64,000 bases of DNA from Desulfobacterales bacterium (lineage in GTDB: Bacteria > Desulfobacterota > Desulfobacteria > Desulfobacterales > JAHEIW01), in assembly GCA_030066985.1 (NCBI GenBank), contig JASJAN010000015.1, forward strand, positions 1 to 64,000, written 5' to 3'. A program made the position numbers and the translations under genes. This document shows positions 1 to 8,260 of the stretch, one piece after another. The notes beneath the pieces are model-generated. The model was not told the origin of the DNA and made no database searches. It saw nothing but the letters and a program-made list of their open reading frames with translations. Positions within the stretch are counted from its first letter, which is position 1. Every line of letters starts with the position of its first letter.

Positions 1-105
1 AAATGCGGCTACGATGATACGGCCACGCTGGAAATATTTTCAGAAGACCGCCAGGCGCTGGTTCAAAGCAGGGATCGGTTTGATGAGATGCTAAAAAACA
101 GCTGA
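1..105 (+). CDS. 3' end of an unidentified gene (partial)
   Basis: An open frame enters from the left edge and ends with TGA at 103-105, giving the last 34 residues (ending DEMLKNS). The piece is hydrophilic with no recognisable motif, so no function can be given. It lies on the same strand as the dehydrogenase at 341 but 235 bases away. Confidence 0.5.
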   Translation, partial: KCGYDDTATLEIFSEDRQALVQSRDRFDEMLKNS

Positions 106-143
106 GGCAGATCGTTAAAGAACAGAAACATGGTATCATTGTT

Positions 144-158
144 TCCGCCGAAGGCGGA
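144..158. repeat. Short palindrome TCCGCC-gaa-GGCGGA
   Basis: A perfect 6-bp inverted repeat around a 3-nt loop, in the gap after the partial gene. The same palindrome with other loops occurs at 14599-14613 and 18697-18711, and imperfectly at 18783-18797, so it is a small dispersed REP-like unit. Confidence 0.55.
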
Positions 159-340
159 TCAGGTGTCAGGCCGCTATGTGTCAACTCGAAAACTAAAATT
201 TTCATAGGGCCCTATTCAGCCCAGGGACTTGAAGAACGAAGGGCGACCCTCCGGGCCACAGACTGACACCCGAAACCCTATTAATTAGAAAGCTGTCAGC
301 TGAACCCTGTTCATGAATAGCAGAAAAGAGAGTGCAAAAT

Positions 341-1270
341 ATGGCCCTAATGATCATCGCACCGGACACCAAAGTCACCTCCTGGGTGAAACATCTCGGC
401 CAGTTGGCGCCGGAAATCGACATTCGCATCTGGCCCGATACGGGCAACGCAGATGAAATTGAATTTGCCCTCAGCTGGAATCACCCGCCCGGCGAGCTCA
501 AAAAGTACAGGAATCTCAAGTGCATTGCCTCTTTGGGTGCCGGGGTTGACCACCTCATGGCCGATCCAGAATTGCCCGCCGGGGTGCCCATTACCCGGGT
601 GGTGGACCATTCCATGGCCCAGTCGATGAGCGAATATGCGGTTTTAGCGGTTCTCAATCACTGTCGTCAGTTTGATATCTACCGGACCGATCAATCCCAA
701 AAAAAATGGCAGCCCCGCATACCGCTGCTGGCGGCTCAGACGCGCATCGGCATCATGGGTCTGGGCCAGCTCGGTCAAGATGCTGCCGACAAACTGAGCG
801 CGCTGGGTTTTCCAGTCTGCGGCTGGAGTCGGACACCCAAAAACATTGCAGGGGTCGCGTGTCTGGCCGGAGAGGACGCCTTCGATGAATTTTTATCTCA
901 GGCCCGCATCCTGATCTGCATGTTGCCGTTAACACCGTCAACAAAAGGCATTTTAAATCGTAACACATTTGATCGTCTGCCCGGCGGCGCCTATGTAATC
1001 AACGTGGCCCGCGGGGCGCACCTGGTCGAAAAAGATCTGCTGGCCGCCCTGGACGACGGGCAGCTGTCCGGAGCCTGTCTGGACGTCTTTTCAACCGAAC
1101 CTCTGCCGCCCGACCACCCTTTCTGGGATCACCCGAAAATAGCGGTGACCCCCCACATCTCCAGCATCACCTTTTCCAGGGAAGTGGCGCCGCAAATCAT
1201 TGATAACTATCGGCGCAGCCAAAACGGCCAGCCCCTGGTAAATATCGTGGACACAGAACGCGGATATTAG
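341..1270 (+). CDS. D-2-hydroxyacid dehydrogenase, GhrA-like (glyoxylate/hydroxypyruvate reductase family)
   Basis: A 309-aa cytoplasmic NAD(P)H-dependent oxidoreductase expected to reduce 2-oxoacids such as glyoxylate or hydroxypyruvate. Visible: the Rossmann motif GLGQLGQ near residue 147, the catalytic Arg in VINVARG, the Glu in DVFSTEPLP and the His in TPHISS, in family order. The YRTDQSQKKWQP segment is typical of the GhrA branch. ATG 341 is preferred because AGAGA lies about 9 nt upstream; a GTG at 332 would overlap that site. It stands alone, so the physiological substrate is open. Confidence 0.85.
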   Translation: MALMIIAPDTKVTSWVKHLGQLAPEIDIRIWPDTGNADEIEFALSWNHPPGELKKYRNLKCIASLGAGVDHLMADPELPAGVPITRVVDHSMAQSMSEYAVLAVLNHCRQFDIYRTDQSQKKWQPRIPLLAAQTRIGIMGLGQLGQDAADKLSALGFPVCGWSRTPKNIAGVACLAGEDAFDEFLSQARILICMLPLTPSTKGILNRNTFDRLPGGAYVINVARGAHLVEKDLLAALDDGQLSGACLDVFSTEPLPPDHPFWDHPKIAVTPHISSITFSREVAPQIIDNYRRSQNGQPLVNIVDTERGY

Positions 1271-1595
1271 TGCTTCCGCACATCTTTAGGCATCTATTCT
1301 TTTGGCACCGTCGCGAAATCCAAGCATGCTCAGCCGGTGTTCGTGTTACCAGGGGTCTAAATTGCCTCTCAAAGGGAAAAATGGGCATGTCCTGCCTGGC
1401 CAACTCATTTAAAAAATAATGCCATACAACATAACTGTTTGAAAATAAATGATTTAATAGCAAATTCAAATAATGGACTGGATTTTGCTAAATAAGGTCT
1501 AATCCTCTACCCGATATCGCAATTGCTCTCTGCAACGGCATTTGACCAGACAGAATTTGAACTGCAACGGAAAAATAGAATAGAACGGAGGAATG
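1271..1595. other. Gene-free gap, 325 bases
   Basis: AT-rich toward its right half. No convincing coding frame, strong hairpin or promoter seen; it presumably holds the promoter of the small exported-protein gene at 1596. Confidence 0.4.
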
Positions 1596-2012
1596 ATGAG
1601 AAAAAAAGCAGCGCTCGCGATCTTGGGGCTGGCACTATGTTTGTCCATCGCATTTATGACCTCATCAACTGCCAGCATCAACCCCGAAATTCCAGGCATC
1701 ATCACCGGCAAATGGCAATATACCACCCATGGTACGACCAAGGGCCAGATCCGATTTGACGGTATTACCGCCGGGCAAATTTTTGATCCGCGGATCGGAA
1801 CCGGGACCTTTGGCGGCGGCGCATGGACGATCGAGCAAAATCAGATGAATTCACCAATCACATTTGCTCCCGGCTCGATGCCGGCCGGCAGCACGGACGC
1901 TCGCATCTGGATTTATTTTTATAAAACCGGCAACGGGTGGATGTTTAAAGGCCAGGTTCTGTGGAACCGAGACCAGCGGATGCTGCACCTGTTTGAAGGC
2001 CGCAAATTGTAA
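1596..2012 (+). CDS. Small exported protein of unknown function
   Basis: A 138-aa protein beginning MRKKAALAILGLALCLSIAF, a basic N-terminus plus hydrophobic core that reads as a signal peptide cleaved after TSSTAS. The mature part is polar, with many Gly/Trp/Phe residues (FGGGAWTIEQ, WIYFYKTGNGW) suggesting a compact beta-rich periplasmic domain. GGAGG at 1587-1591 suits ATG 1596 better than ATG 1593. I do not recognise the family. It is followed by a clear terminator, so it is probably a single-gene unit. Confidence 0.7.
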   Translation: MRKKAALAILGLALCLSIAFMTSSTASINPEIPGIITGKWQYTTHGTTKGQIRFDGITAGQIFDPRIGTGTFGGGAWTIEQNQMNSPITFAPGSMPAGSTDARIWIYFYKTGNGWMFKGQVLWNRDQRMLHLFEGRKL

Positions 2013-2039
2013 GACCCAGCAGAACATCAACAAAAAAAG

Positions 2040-2069
2040 GGCCGGGGAAACTCCCGGCCTTTTTTGTTT
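2040..2069 (+). terminator. Rho-independent terminator
   Basis: Stem GGCCGGG (2040-2046) pairs with CCCGGCC (2053-2059) and is followed by a T-run (2060-2065). It lies 28 nt past the stop of the exported-protein gene. Confidence 0.85.
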
Positions 2070-2205
2070 TCAATTTCAATCACTGTTTTAGATATTTGGA
2101 GATGGTATATGTGCCGGCAGCTGCATCATGTCATAAGATCCCCGGTTTCGTATATTCCCAATCAGTTCTTTGCTCATCCTCGGATACTAATCAAAATCAG
2201 CTGTT

Positions 2206-2592
2206 TTAGGTGCTAATGAGCTCAATGCGCGTCATTAGTTTTTCAAAGTCAGCGGGGGGAATTTGCTCCCAGGGCTGGGAGGGTCTGAATTGAATCGATG
2301 ATCTGGCATCCGGGGCAAAGAATTTGCCGGATTGGAGCTCGGGTTTTTTGAGCCGGTATTGAAACGCGTCTCCCAGATCAAGGATCAGGTCCAGGTCGTC
2401 GGTGTCTTCGAGCAGCTCCACCAGCAAGATATTTTGAACCCGGCCGCTGCCTTTCAGATGGCGCTGGCCGCCGGCGGTGGTGAAAATTTCGATGACCGCA
2501 TTTTCAATGGCAACCGCACGCTCATCGGGTGTGATGATCAGGGCCTGATCGACGATATATTCACCTTCGGCAAACGGAATCCAGTTTTCCAT
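2206..2592 (-). CDS. Conserved-looking protein of unknown function
   Basis: A 128-aa acidic soluble protein (starts MENWIPFAEGEY) with no signal peptide or membrane segment. The chosen ATG at 2592 has GGAAAG about 9 nt upstream; an in-frame upstream extension lacks a site. The long acidic stretch LLEDTDDLDLILDLGDAF is distinctive. I do not recognise the family. It is convergent with the preceding exported-protein gene. Confidence 0.55.
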   Translation of the reverse strand: MENWIPFAEGEYIVDQALIITPDERAVAIENAVIEIFTTAGGQRHLKGSGRVQNILLVELLEDTDDLDLILDLGDAFQYRLKKPELQSGKFFAPDARSSIQFRPSQPWEQIPPADFEKLMTRIELIST

Positions 2593-2670
2593 ATCACTTA
2601 CTTTCCGTGTCTGGTGGGATTTCTTTTCGCTCCCGTTTATCATTTGCTATAAAGTTCAAGTCATTATGTT

Positions 2671-2702
2671 TGCCCGTTTCCCGTTAAGCCCGTTGAGCCC
2701 CT
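2671..2702. repeat. CCCGTT-rich short-period repeat
   Basis: The motif CCCGTT recurs at 7-9 base spacing upstream of the unknown minus-strand gene. Related CCGGTT/CCCGTT tracts occur at 20255-20293, 20448-20484, 26143-26175 and 31346-31376. Confidence 0.4.
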
Positions 2703-2922
2703 TTAAAAGCTACCCATAATTATATAAGAATGGATCAATTCAGTTGCAAGCCAATCCATTTATTATGGACCTTCAGCAGGTTTTAGACCCGGTCGGGAAT
2801 TCCGATCTACTGCCCATCATCATGCCGGCGGATAAAAGTGCGGCGCTTGCTATTCTATGCCGGCATCTGATATGCATTTGCCGATTACCGGATATGAATG
2901 CTGATCACCGCCTGCAGTGCGA

Positions 2923-4215
2923 ATGAAAGCAGAACCGAATCGCATGACCCCATCTAAAAAAAATAGCGCCTCTTCGCGTATCTTTTATGGCTGGTATGTG
3001 CTGGCCGCCGGTTTTTTCCTCCTTTTTTTTCAGGCCGGTGCCCGTTTTTCCTTCGGAATCATGTTCAAGCCCATGATTGCCGAGCTGGGTTGGAACCGCG
3101 CATCGATCTCATCGGCATTTTTTCTGTATATGGTGTTTTTCGCCCTAAGCATGAGTGTGGCCGGCAAGCTTTATGACCGCTATGGACCCCGCTGGGTCAT
3201 CTTTATATCAACCATTCTGCTGGCAGCAGGCTATATCAGTACCGCCTGGGTTGATCGCCTGTGGCATTTTTATCTTTTCTACGGCCTTTTAACGGCAGTG
3301 GGCACCGGTGGTGCCTCGGTTCCTTTGATTGCGGCCTTGATGAGCAGGTGGTTTGCCCGGCGCCGAGGCCTGGTGATCAGCCTGGCCCTTTCGGGCAATT
3401 GTCTGGGCCAGTTTGCGCTGGTGCCGGTGATCAATTGGTTTGTTTTAACATATGGCTGGCGGCTGTCATACATCATGATGGGTGTTGTTATTCTGGCCGG
3501 AAATACCCTGCTGGCCTTTGCGGTCATCAAAGGCGATCCGGAAGATATGGGCCTCAAACCCTATGGGGTTGACGCGCCGGATGAGGGTGGTTCATCGCGA
3601 CAACCGGAAGATCGGCCGTCACAGCCCGATGACTTAAACCTGCCCCAAGCGGCTAAAACGCGTTCATTCTGGCTTTTCTTGACGATGATGTTTGTGTGCG
3701 GCAGTGGAGATTTTCTGGTCGCCGCTCACCTGATCCCTTTTGTCACCGATTATGGCGTTTCCCCCACCGCGGCTGCCAACATGATGGCCTGGTTTGGCCT
3801 CATGAGCATGGGGGGTATTCTGATCGCCGGGCCGGCCTCGGATCTGATCGGCAACAAAATTCCCATTGCCCTCACCTTTGCTTTGCGGCTGGTGTTGTTT
3901 CTGATGGTTTTAAAATATCACAGCCCCACCGTGTTATTCATATTTGCCGCCGGTTTCGGATTCACCCTATTGATCACCGCGCCGCTGACCACAACCCTGA
4001 CAGGACGGCTTTACGGGTTCACGCATGTGGGCCTGATTTCCGGGTTTATTACCACGATCCACCATCTGGGCGGCGGTTTCTGGGCTTATGTTGGAGGGGT
4101 GCTGTTTGACAAAACCGGCAGTTATCAGGTGGTGTTTCTGCTATCGGCCGCACTGTCGGTAATCGCTATAATCAGCACTCTGGCCATTAATGAAAAAAGA
4201 CAACGCCTTAACTGA
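2923..4215 (+). CDS. Major facilitator superfamily transporter, monocarboxylate/oxalate-formate type
   Basis: A 430-aa inner-membrane carrier with about twelve hydrophobic segments in two halves. FYGWYVLAAGFF is the first helix as in MCT/OxlT-like carriers; LYDRYGPRWV is the loop 2-3 MFS signature, and a hydrophilic linker near residues 215-245 (DEGGSSRQPEDRPSQP) joins the halves. Family knowledge points to small organic acids, but the substrate cannot be read from sequence. ATG 2923 was taken; GTG 2917 and ATG 2944 are alternatives. Confidence 0.8.
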   Translation: MKAEPNRMTPSKKNSASSRIFYGWYVLAAGFFLLFFQAGARFSFGIMFKPMIAELGWNRASISSAFFLYMVFFALSMSVAGKLYDRYGPRWVIFISTILLAAGYISTAWVDRLWHFYLFYGLLTAVGTGGASVPLIAALMSRWFARRRGLVISLALSGNCLGQFALVPVINWFVLTYGWRLSYIMMGVVILAGNTLLAFAVIKGDPEDMGLKPYGVDAPDEGGSSRQPEDRPSQPDDLNLPQAAKTRSFWLFLTMMFVCGSGDFLVAAHLIPFVTDYGVSPTAAANMMAWFGLMSMGGILIAGPASDLIGNKIPIALTFALRLVLFLMVLKYHSPTVLFIFAAGFGFTLLITAPLTTTLTGRLYGFTHVGLISGFITTIHHLGGGFWAYVGGVLFDKTGSYQVVFLLSAALSVIAIISTLAINEKRQRLN

Positions 4216-4279
4216 GGGACCGCGTCTGATCGTGGCGGTATCGATTGGCGGTCACAGACAGTCAGCGGCGTAAAAATAA

Positions 4280-4307
4280 TTGACATTCAAAAATGGATTT
4301 ATATGTT
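4280..4307 (+). promoter_or_regulatory. Sigma70-type promoter candidate
   Basis: TTGACA at 4280-4285, a 16-bp spacer, then TATGTT at 4302-4307. It lies about 50 nt before the start of the DinB-like gene and would drive the three-gene overlap operon 4354-5770. Confidence 0.6.
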
Positions 4308-4353
4308 ACCTTCTGCAACAGCCCGAGGGTTGCGTTGGTGAGGTGAAAAGGCC

Positions 4354-4917
4354 ATGAATAGCGTTATTGAAAAAAAGATTGCTGACCTGGAAAACCAACG
4401 CCAAATGATTTTCCTGCAGCTGGATGCCATACCCACAGCCCATCTAACACACAAGGCCGGCCCTGACAGGTGGTCAGTGGTGGAGGTGATTCAGCACCTG
4501 GTGATCGTGGAGCAGCTGATCATGAAACAGGCCGAATCAACACCAACACCAGCTGGCACCGAGCCCCAGCCTTACTCCCGCGAAAGGCTGGAAATGGTTC
4601 TGGAAATTTTGGAAACAGATGTGGCGGTCGATGTACCGGCCGCCAGCATGGCGCCCGATGGCCGGATCTCTTTAGCTACACTCCTTGATCAATGGGCTGA
4701 GACACGCCGGCAGCTCCAGCGTTTTCTCAGACAGGTGCCAGTTGACCGTTATGAAGCGCTGCTATTCAGCCACCCGGTAGCGGGACCTCTGAGCGTAGTG
4801 GATATGTTGGATCTGGCCAACGTGCATCTGGGTTATCATATGCGGCAGATTCAGCGCCTTCGGGAAACATTTGACCAACCGACGAACGTTGACGCAAATA
4901 GAGGAAAACGTGAATGA
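4354..4917 (+). CDS. DinB-like four-helix protein
   Basis: A 187-aa mostly helical protein with DinB superfamily features: early His-containing helix (PTAHLTHKAGPDRWSVVEV), IQHLVIVEQL, and a C-terminal HLGYHMRQIQRL helix. The three His positions are typical metal ligands of the fold. Members include thiol-dependent transferases, but activity is unassigned. A GAGGTG site precedes the ATG. Its stop overlaps the next start as ATGA (4914-4917), so translation is probably coupled. Confidence 0.75.
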   Translation: MNSVIEKKIADLENQRQMIFLQLDAIPTAHLTHKAGPDRWSVVEVIQHLVIVEQLIMKQAESTPTPAGTEPQPYSRERLEMVLEILETDVAVDVPAASMAPDGRISLATLLDQWAETRRQLQRFLRQVPVDRYEALLFSHPVAGPLSVVDMLDLANVHLGYHMRQIQRLRETFDQPTNVDANRGKRE

Positions 4918-5084
4918 GCGCAGAATTAAATGAAGCCCAACTGCTGACAATTGTCAAAAACACGGTTGAACAGCACGGTTGCCAATTGGTTGAAATTGAC
5001 CTGGAAAACAAGATCCTCCACCTGGAAGGCCCGGAGGCTGCCAAGGTTAAATGCGCCCAGGCGCTGGCCAAAGTGCTGGATTGA
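4914..5084 (+). CDS. 56-aa small protein, translationally coupled
   Basis: A short frame (starts MSAELNEAQL, ends QALAKVLD) sharing ATGA with the DinB-like gene upstream and a TGATG overlap with the acyltransferase gene downstream. Back-to-back overlaps on both sides argue it is truly translated. It has one Cys near each half (HGCQLVEIDL, KVKCAQAL), and a beta-hairpin-like HGCQLVEIDLENKILHLEGP stretch. Function unknown. Confidence 0.7.
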   Translation: MSAELNEAQLLTIVKNTVEQHGCQLVEIDLENKILHLEGPEAAKVKCAQALAKVLD

Positions 5085-5770
5085 TGCAAAGCAGTCAAAA
5101 ACCCACCAGCAAGAAAGGGGCGGATGCCGTGGGCCCGTCGCCGGGGGAGCAAAAACGCGCCTCGGCACCTCACCTGCCGGCACAAAAACAAGGGTTTTAC
5201 CGGCTCATACGGTTCATCGCCTGGATCCTGCTGTGGCCCTTTTTTCGCCTCGAGGTTAACGGCGTTCAGCACCTGCCGCGGAATAGTGCCTTTATCTTGC
5301 TGGTGAAACATCAGCGCTGGGAAGATATTCCGCTGGTGGCCATCGCAACGCCCCTGCCGCTTTACTACATTGCCAAGTATGAGCTTTTTCAAAACAGACT
5401 TGGCAGCTGGTTTTTTACCGCTTTGGGCGGTATCCCCCTCAACCGTCAGCGCCCCCTCGAAAGCCGGCGTTTTTTACAATCCGCTATTGCCCTGCTTAAA
5501 AAAGGAGAAGGTATCGTCATCTTTCCGGAAGGCACCTATTACCCTGAAAGAATGGGGCCCGGTCAGGCGGGTATGATCAAATTTGTGCAGTCGCGTCTGA
5601 ACCTGCCATTCATTCCGGTTGGCATTCGGTATATCCGCGACAGCAGGCGAACCCGTGTACGCATCAATTTCGGCAAAGCGGTCCATGCGGGGCCGACTCA
5701 GGCCGCAAATGCGCTGCTTGAGCGCATGATGGCCGAAATTGCAGCACTTTCAAAATTACCAATCCATTAA
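5084..5770 (+). CDS. 1-acyl-glycerol-3-phosphate acyltransferase family (PlsC-like)
   Basis: A 228-aa membrane-associated acyltransferase expected to acylate a lysophospholipid or similar acceptor. Motif I is present as HQRWED (HX4D) and motif III as FPEGTYYPE; a hydrophobic N-terminal helix (LIRFIAWILLWPFF) anchors it. ATG 5084 overlaps the stop of the 56-aa gene, so it was preferred over ATG 5051. The first 40 residues are Lys/Pro/Gln-rich and probably a flexible tail. Exact acceptor unknown. Confidence 0.85.
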   Translation: MQSSQKPTSKKGADAVGPSPGEQKRASAPHLPAQKQGFYRLIRFIAWILLWPFFRLEVNGVQHLPRNSAFILLVKHQRWEDIPLVAIATPLPLYYIAKYELFQNRLGSWFFTALGGIPLNRQRPLESRRFLQSAIALLKKGEGIVIFPEGTYYPERMGPGQAGMIKFVQSRLNLPFIPVGIRYIRDSRRTRVRINFGKAVHAGPTQAANALLERMMAEIAALSKLPIH

Positions 5771-6108
5771 AAAACACCCGGCATTAGGCATAGACCCTAT
5801 TGTTTTTTCCCTTCACGCCCTACCATCCACCACTTGCAAATTGGTAATCGTCCCTACCCAACAATGAATTGTAATTATGTTTTAGAGGAACATTTTAGTT
5901 ATTTAGGAATAATTTAAATAACTGCATTTAAATTTAGTAAATAAATCAAAAAAAGGTTGATTCGCACGAAATAGTCCTATATGGAAAGTCAGCGGACAAA
6001 GGCCAGTTCTACCCCAATTACGCATTACTCCCTCCAAGTTATTAGGCTAGTCAAGAGAAGCAAGGAAGTCAAAATTTATCGGCTGAACCTTAGCCAGATG
6101 GTGAGAAA
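5771..6108. other. Gene-free gap, 338 bases
   Basis: AT-rich around 5870-5960; no hairpin with a T-run and no convincing frame. It presumably includes the promoter for the small DRR-motif gene at 6109. Confidence 0.4.
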
Positions 6109-6339
6109 ATGGACGCGATACTGAAACCGTTGCGTGAAGCTGTCCCGGCAATCAAGTATATTCACGACAATTGGGGGACACGATCCGGTCTGGATCGTCG
6201 ACAAAACAGTGGGATATACTTGGGTCCGGAAAGAAGGGTACGCACCGAACGCCGCAGTGGATTTGACCGCCGCAGACTTTCTTTTGTCCAAAGAAGAGCA
6301 GTAATGGACTTAAGAGAAGCCTTTCGAGACCTCGCATAA
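6109..6339 (+). CDS. Small Arg-rich protein with RSGxDRR motifs
   Basis: A 76-aa very basic protein. After a short helix (MDAILKPLREAV) come GTRSGLDRR, GPERRVRTERR and SGFDRRRL, a repetition of [DE]RR blocks. A 66-aa protein at 38475 has the same layout (GTRSGSERR, DRRSGADRRR), and the membrane protein at 17707 carries RSGQDRR near its N-terminus. GGTGAG precedes the ATG. Role unknown; binding to an acidic partner or nucleic acid is a guess. Confidence 0.7.
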   Translation: MDAILKPLREAVPAIKYIHDNWGTRSGLDRRQNSGIYLGPERRVRTERRSGFDRRRLSFVQRRAVMDLREAFRDLA

Positions 6340-6394
6340 TACCGCCTTAACATTTTTCGTGCTAAAAGGCAGGGGGCCGAATAGCTTCTTTCTT

Positions 6395-6454
6395 TTTGAC
6401 TTTACTTTACTCTATTTGACTTATCTTTACTCTATTTTACTTCACTTTACTCTA
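6395..6454. repeat. Three tandem 20-bp imperfect repeats
   Basis: Units 6395-6414, 6415-6434 and 6435-6454 all end in CTTTACTCTA and begin TTTGAC or TTTTAC. They lie in the gap between the DRR-motif gene and the DUF1015 gene. The pyrimidine-rich, near-7-bp rhythm resembles the heptad arrays elsewhere in the window. Confidence 0.75.
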
Positions 6455-6651
6455 TTATTCAGTATTTACCCCTGATCGAATTCAAATCCCATAATCCGCA
6501 ACGCTGTCGCCCAACGGGTTAATATCCTTTCAAACCGCATGCTGCTTGACACCCGATGATTTTGTTGCTTGAATGTAGCGCCAGACAACCGTATAATGGC
6601 TGACCGTCAGATACCGATCACAAAGACCGTCAAGCAGGAGTTGGTCAACTC

Positions 6652-7914
6652 ATGGCCGAAATTAAACCATTCAGAGCGTGGCGTTACCGCCCATCATTGT
6701 TAAAACATATCGGTGAGCTCACCTCACCGCTGTTTGACGTTGCTTCTGAAAAACAACGCATGGCGCTTTACAACAATCCGTTAAACAGCATTCACTTGTC
6801 GATTCCCCGGGGGGAACAGCCGGCTAAAAACGCGGCCGCTGCTTTAGCTGAATGGAAGCGCAACAATATTATCATGCGGGATGGGGTGCCGGGGATCTAT
6901 GTCTATTACCAATATTTTTCATTACCGTCGGATCCGGTACCGTATTGCCGCAAGGGATTTATCTGCAAGATCAGAATCCATGACTGGCAGGACAACGTCA
7001 TTTTAAGACACGAAAATACCATGAATGATGCCGTGGACGGTCAACTCGAGCTGCTGGCTGAAACCCGATTGAACGCCAGTCCGACACATGGGCTGTATAC
7101 CGATGAATCATTTGAACTGGAGTCGTATATGGATGCCTGCATCCAGGAACCGATTTGTAAAGCCGAGGATTACCAGGGCGTCATCGATGCCATGGGTATT
7201 ATCCAGGATGAACGCATTATCGCCAAATTTGTGGAACGCATAAAAAACGAGCGCATCATTTTAGCTGACGGTCACCACCGCTATGCCGGTTCTCTGGCTT
7301 ATATGCAGCAGCAAATGAGGGCCAACCCGGACCATACGGGCAATGAGGGCTATAATTATCACCTGATGTGGTTAACCAATACCGAAGGAAATGATCTGCG
7401 CATATTGCCTACCCACCGACTGATCAAGGGGCTGGAGAATTTTGATGAAACCACCATTATGAAAAAATTTGAAAATCATTTTAAGATTAAACCGGTGGTA
7501 GATGCGGGCGAAATTAACGAGGTCATTGTGGGCAAGCCATGGACATTCGGGATTATTTTTGCGGAAAATGCCTATGCGGTAAGCTTGAAACCGGCAGCCT
7601 TAGCAGAATTGAAATGGAATTTCCCGGAACAAATCAAGAAGCTGGATCTGACAGTGGCACATTATTTTATCATTGAGGAGATCCTGGGTATTCCAGGCCG
7701 AATACAAAATACATCCGGCAACATCGAATATGAGAGAAATTTCACAAAGTGTATGACGGCGGTTATGAAGGCCGAAGCACAGATGGCTATTTTAACCAAT
7801 GATGTCGGCATCGAAGATGTAAAACGCGTCTGCGGCTGCGGCTGCACAATGCCCCCCAAATCCACCTTTTTTTACCCGAAGGCTATTTGCGGATTCCTCT
7901 ATTGTAGTCTATGA
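6652..7914 (+). CDS. DUF1015 family protein
   Basis: A 420-aa soluble protein of the DUF1015 family. Characteristic blocks are KPFRAWRYRP at the N-terminus, the invariant-looking LADGHHRYAGSLAY near residue 205, and NYHLMWLTNTEG. The family has been linked by others to serine metabolism, but this copy has no helpful neighbours and I assign no reaction. The C-terminus is unusual, with VCGCGCTMPPKSTFF. AGGAG lies about 11 nt before the ATG. A long repeat-rich gap follows. Confidence 0.8.
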   Translation: MAEIKPFRAWRYRPSLLKHIGELTSPLFDVASEKQRMALYNNPLNSIHLSIPRGEQPAKNAAAALAEWKRNNIIMRDGVPGIYVYYQYFSLPSDPVPYCRKGFICKIRIHDWQDNVILRHENTMNDAVDGQLELLAETRLNASPTHGLYTDESFELESYMDACIQEPICKAEDYQGVIDAMGIIQDERIIAKFVERIKNERIILADGHHRYAGSLAYMQQQMRANPDHTGNEGYNYHLMWLTNTEGNDLRILPTHRLIKGLENFDETTIMKKFENHFKIKPVVDAGEINEVIVGKPWTFGIIFAENAYAVSLKPAALAELKWNFPEQIKKLDLTVAHYFIIEEILGIPGRIQNTSGNIEYERNFTKCMTAVMKAEAQMAILTNDVGIEDVKRVCGCGCTMPPKSTFFYPKAICGFLYCSL

Positions 7915-8036
7915 ACCGGTTTCCTAACCCTCATATTTTTCTCGAGGCCCGTGTTTCCCCGCTAATGCGGCATCTCACCTCGGTTTTTATGAATATTAAG
8001 GTGTTCGTCAATTCGGTTCAAAATGCTCACATAAAC

Positions 8037-8155
8037 AAGTGCCTAAAATGATCTAAAGTGACTAAAGTTATGGTGTCGCTTAGCTCCATCTTCTGAAAAA
8101 GACAGAATTCCTTAACTTTAGGCACTTCAAACTTTAGTTCACTTTAGTCACTTTT
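8037..8155. repeat. Inverted repeat with TTTAGT/ACTAAA rhythm
   Basis: AAGTGCCTAAA (8037-8047) is the exact reverse complement of TTTAGGCACTT (8117-8127), and CTAAAGTTA (8062-8070) of TAACTTTAG (8113-8121). The right side continues as CTTTAGT/CACTTTAGTCACTTT. It lies between the convergent DUF1015 and ornithine aminotransferase genes. Confidence 0.7.
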
Positions 8156-8260
8156 TAGTTGGATTTTCCAGTGGGACACCGGCACCACGAAAATCATATC
8201 GCCTAGCGGAAAATGATATGGCCGCTTCAATCGCTTGGTGTCAGAAACCGTTTCCCTTTT

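Noticed and set aside
1197-1469. 90-codon minus-strand frame past the dehydrogenase
   Set aside because: Partly antisense to the dehydrogenase end, with no ribosome site or family signal.
2744-2926. 60-codon frame before the MFS gene
   Set aside because: No family resemblance and no ribosome site; it overlaps the MFS start.
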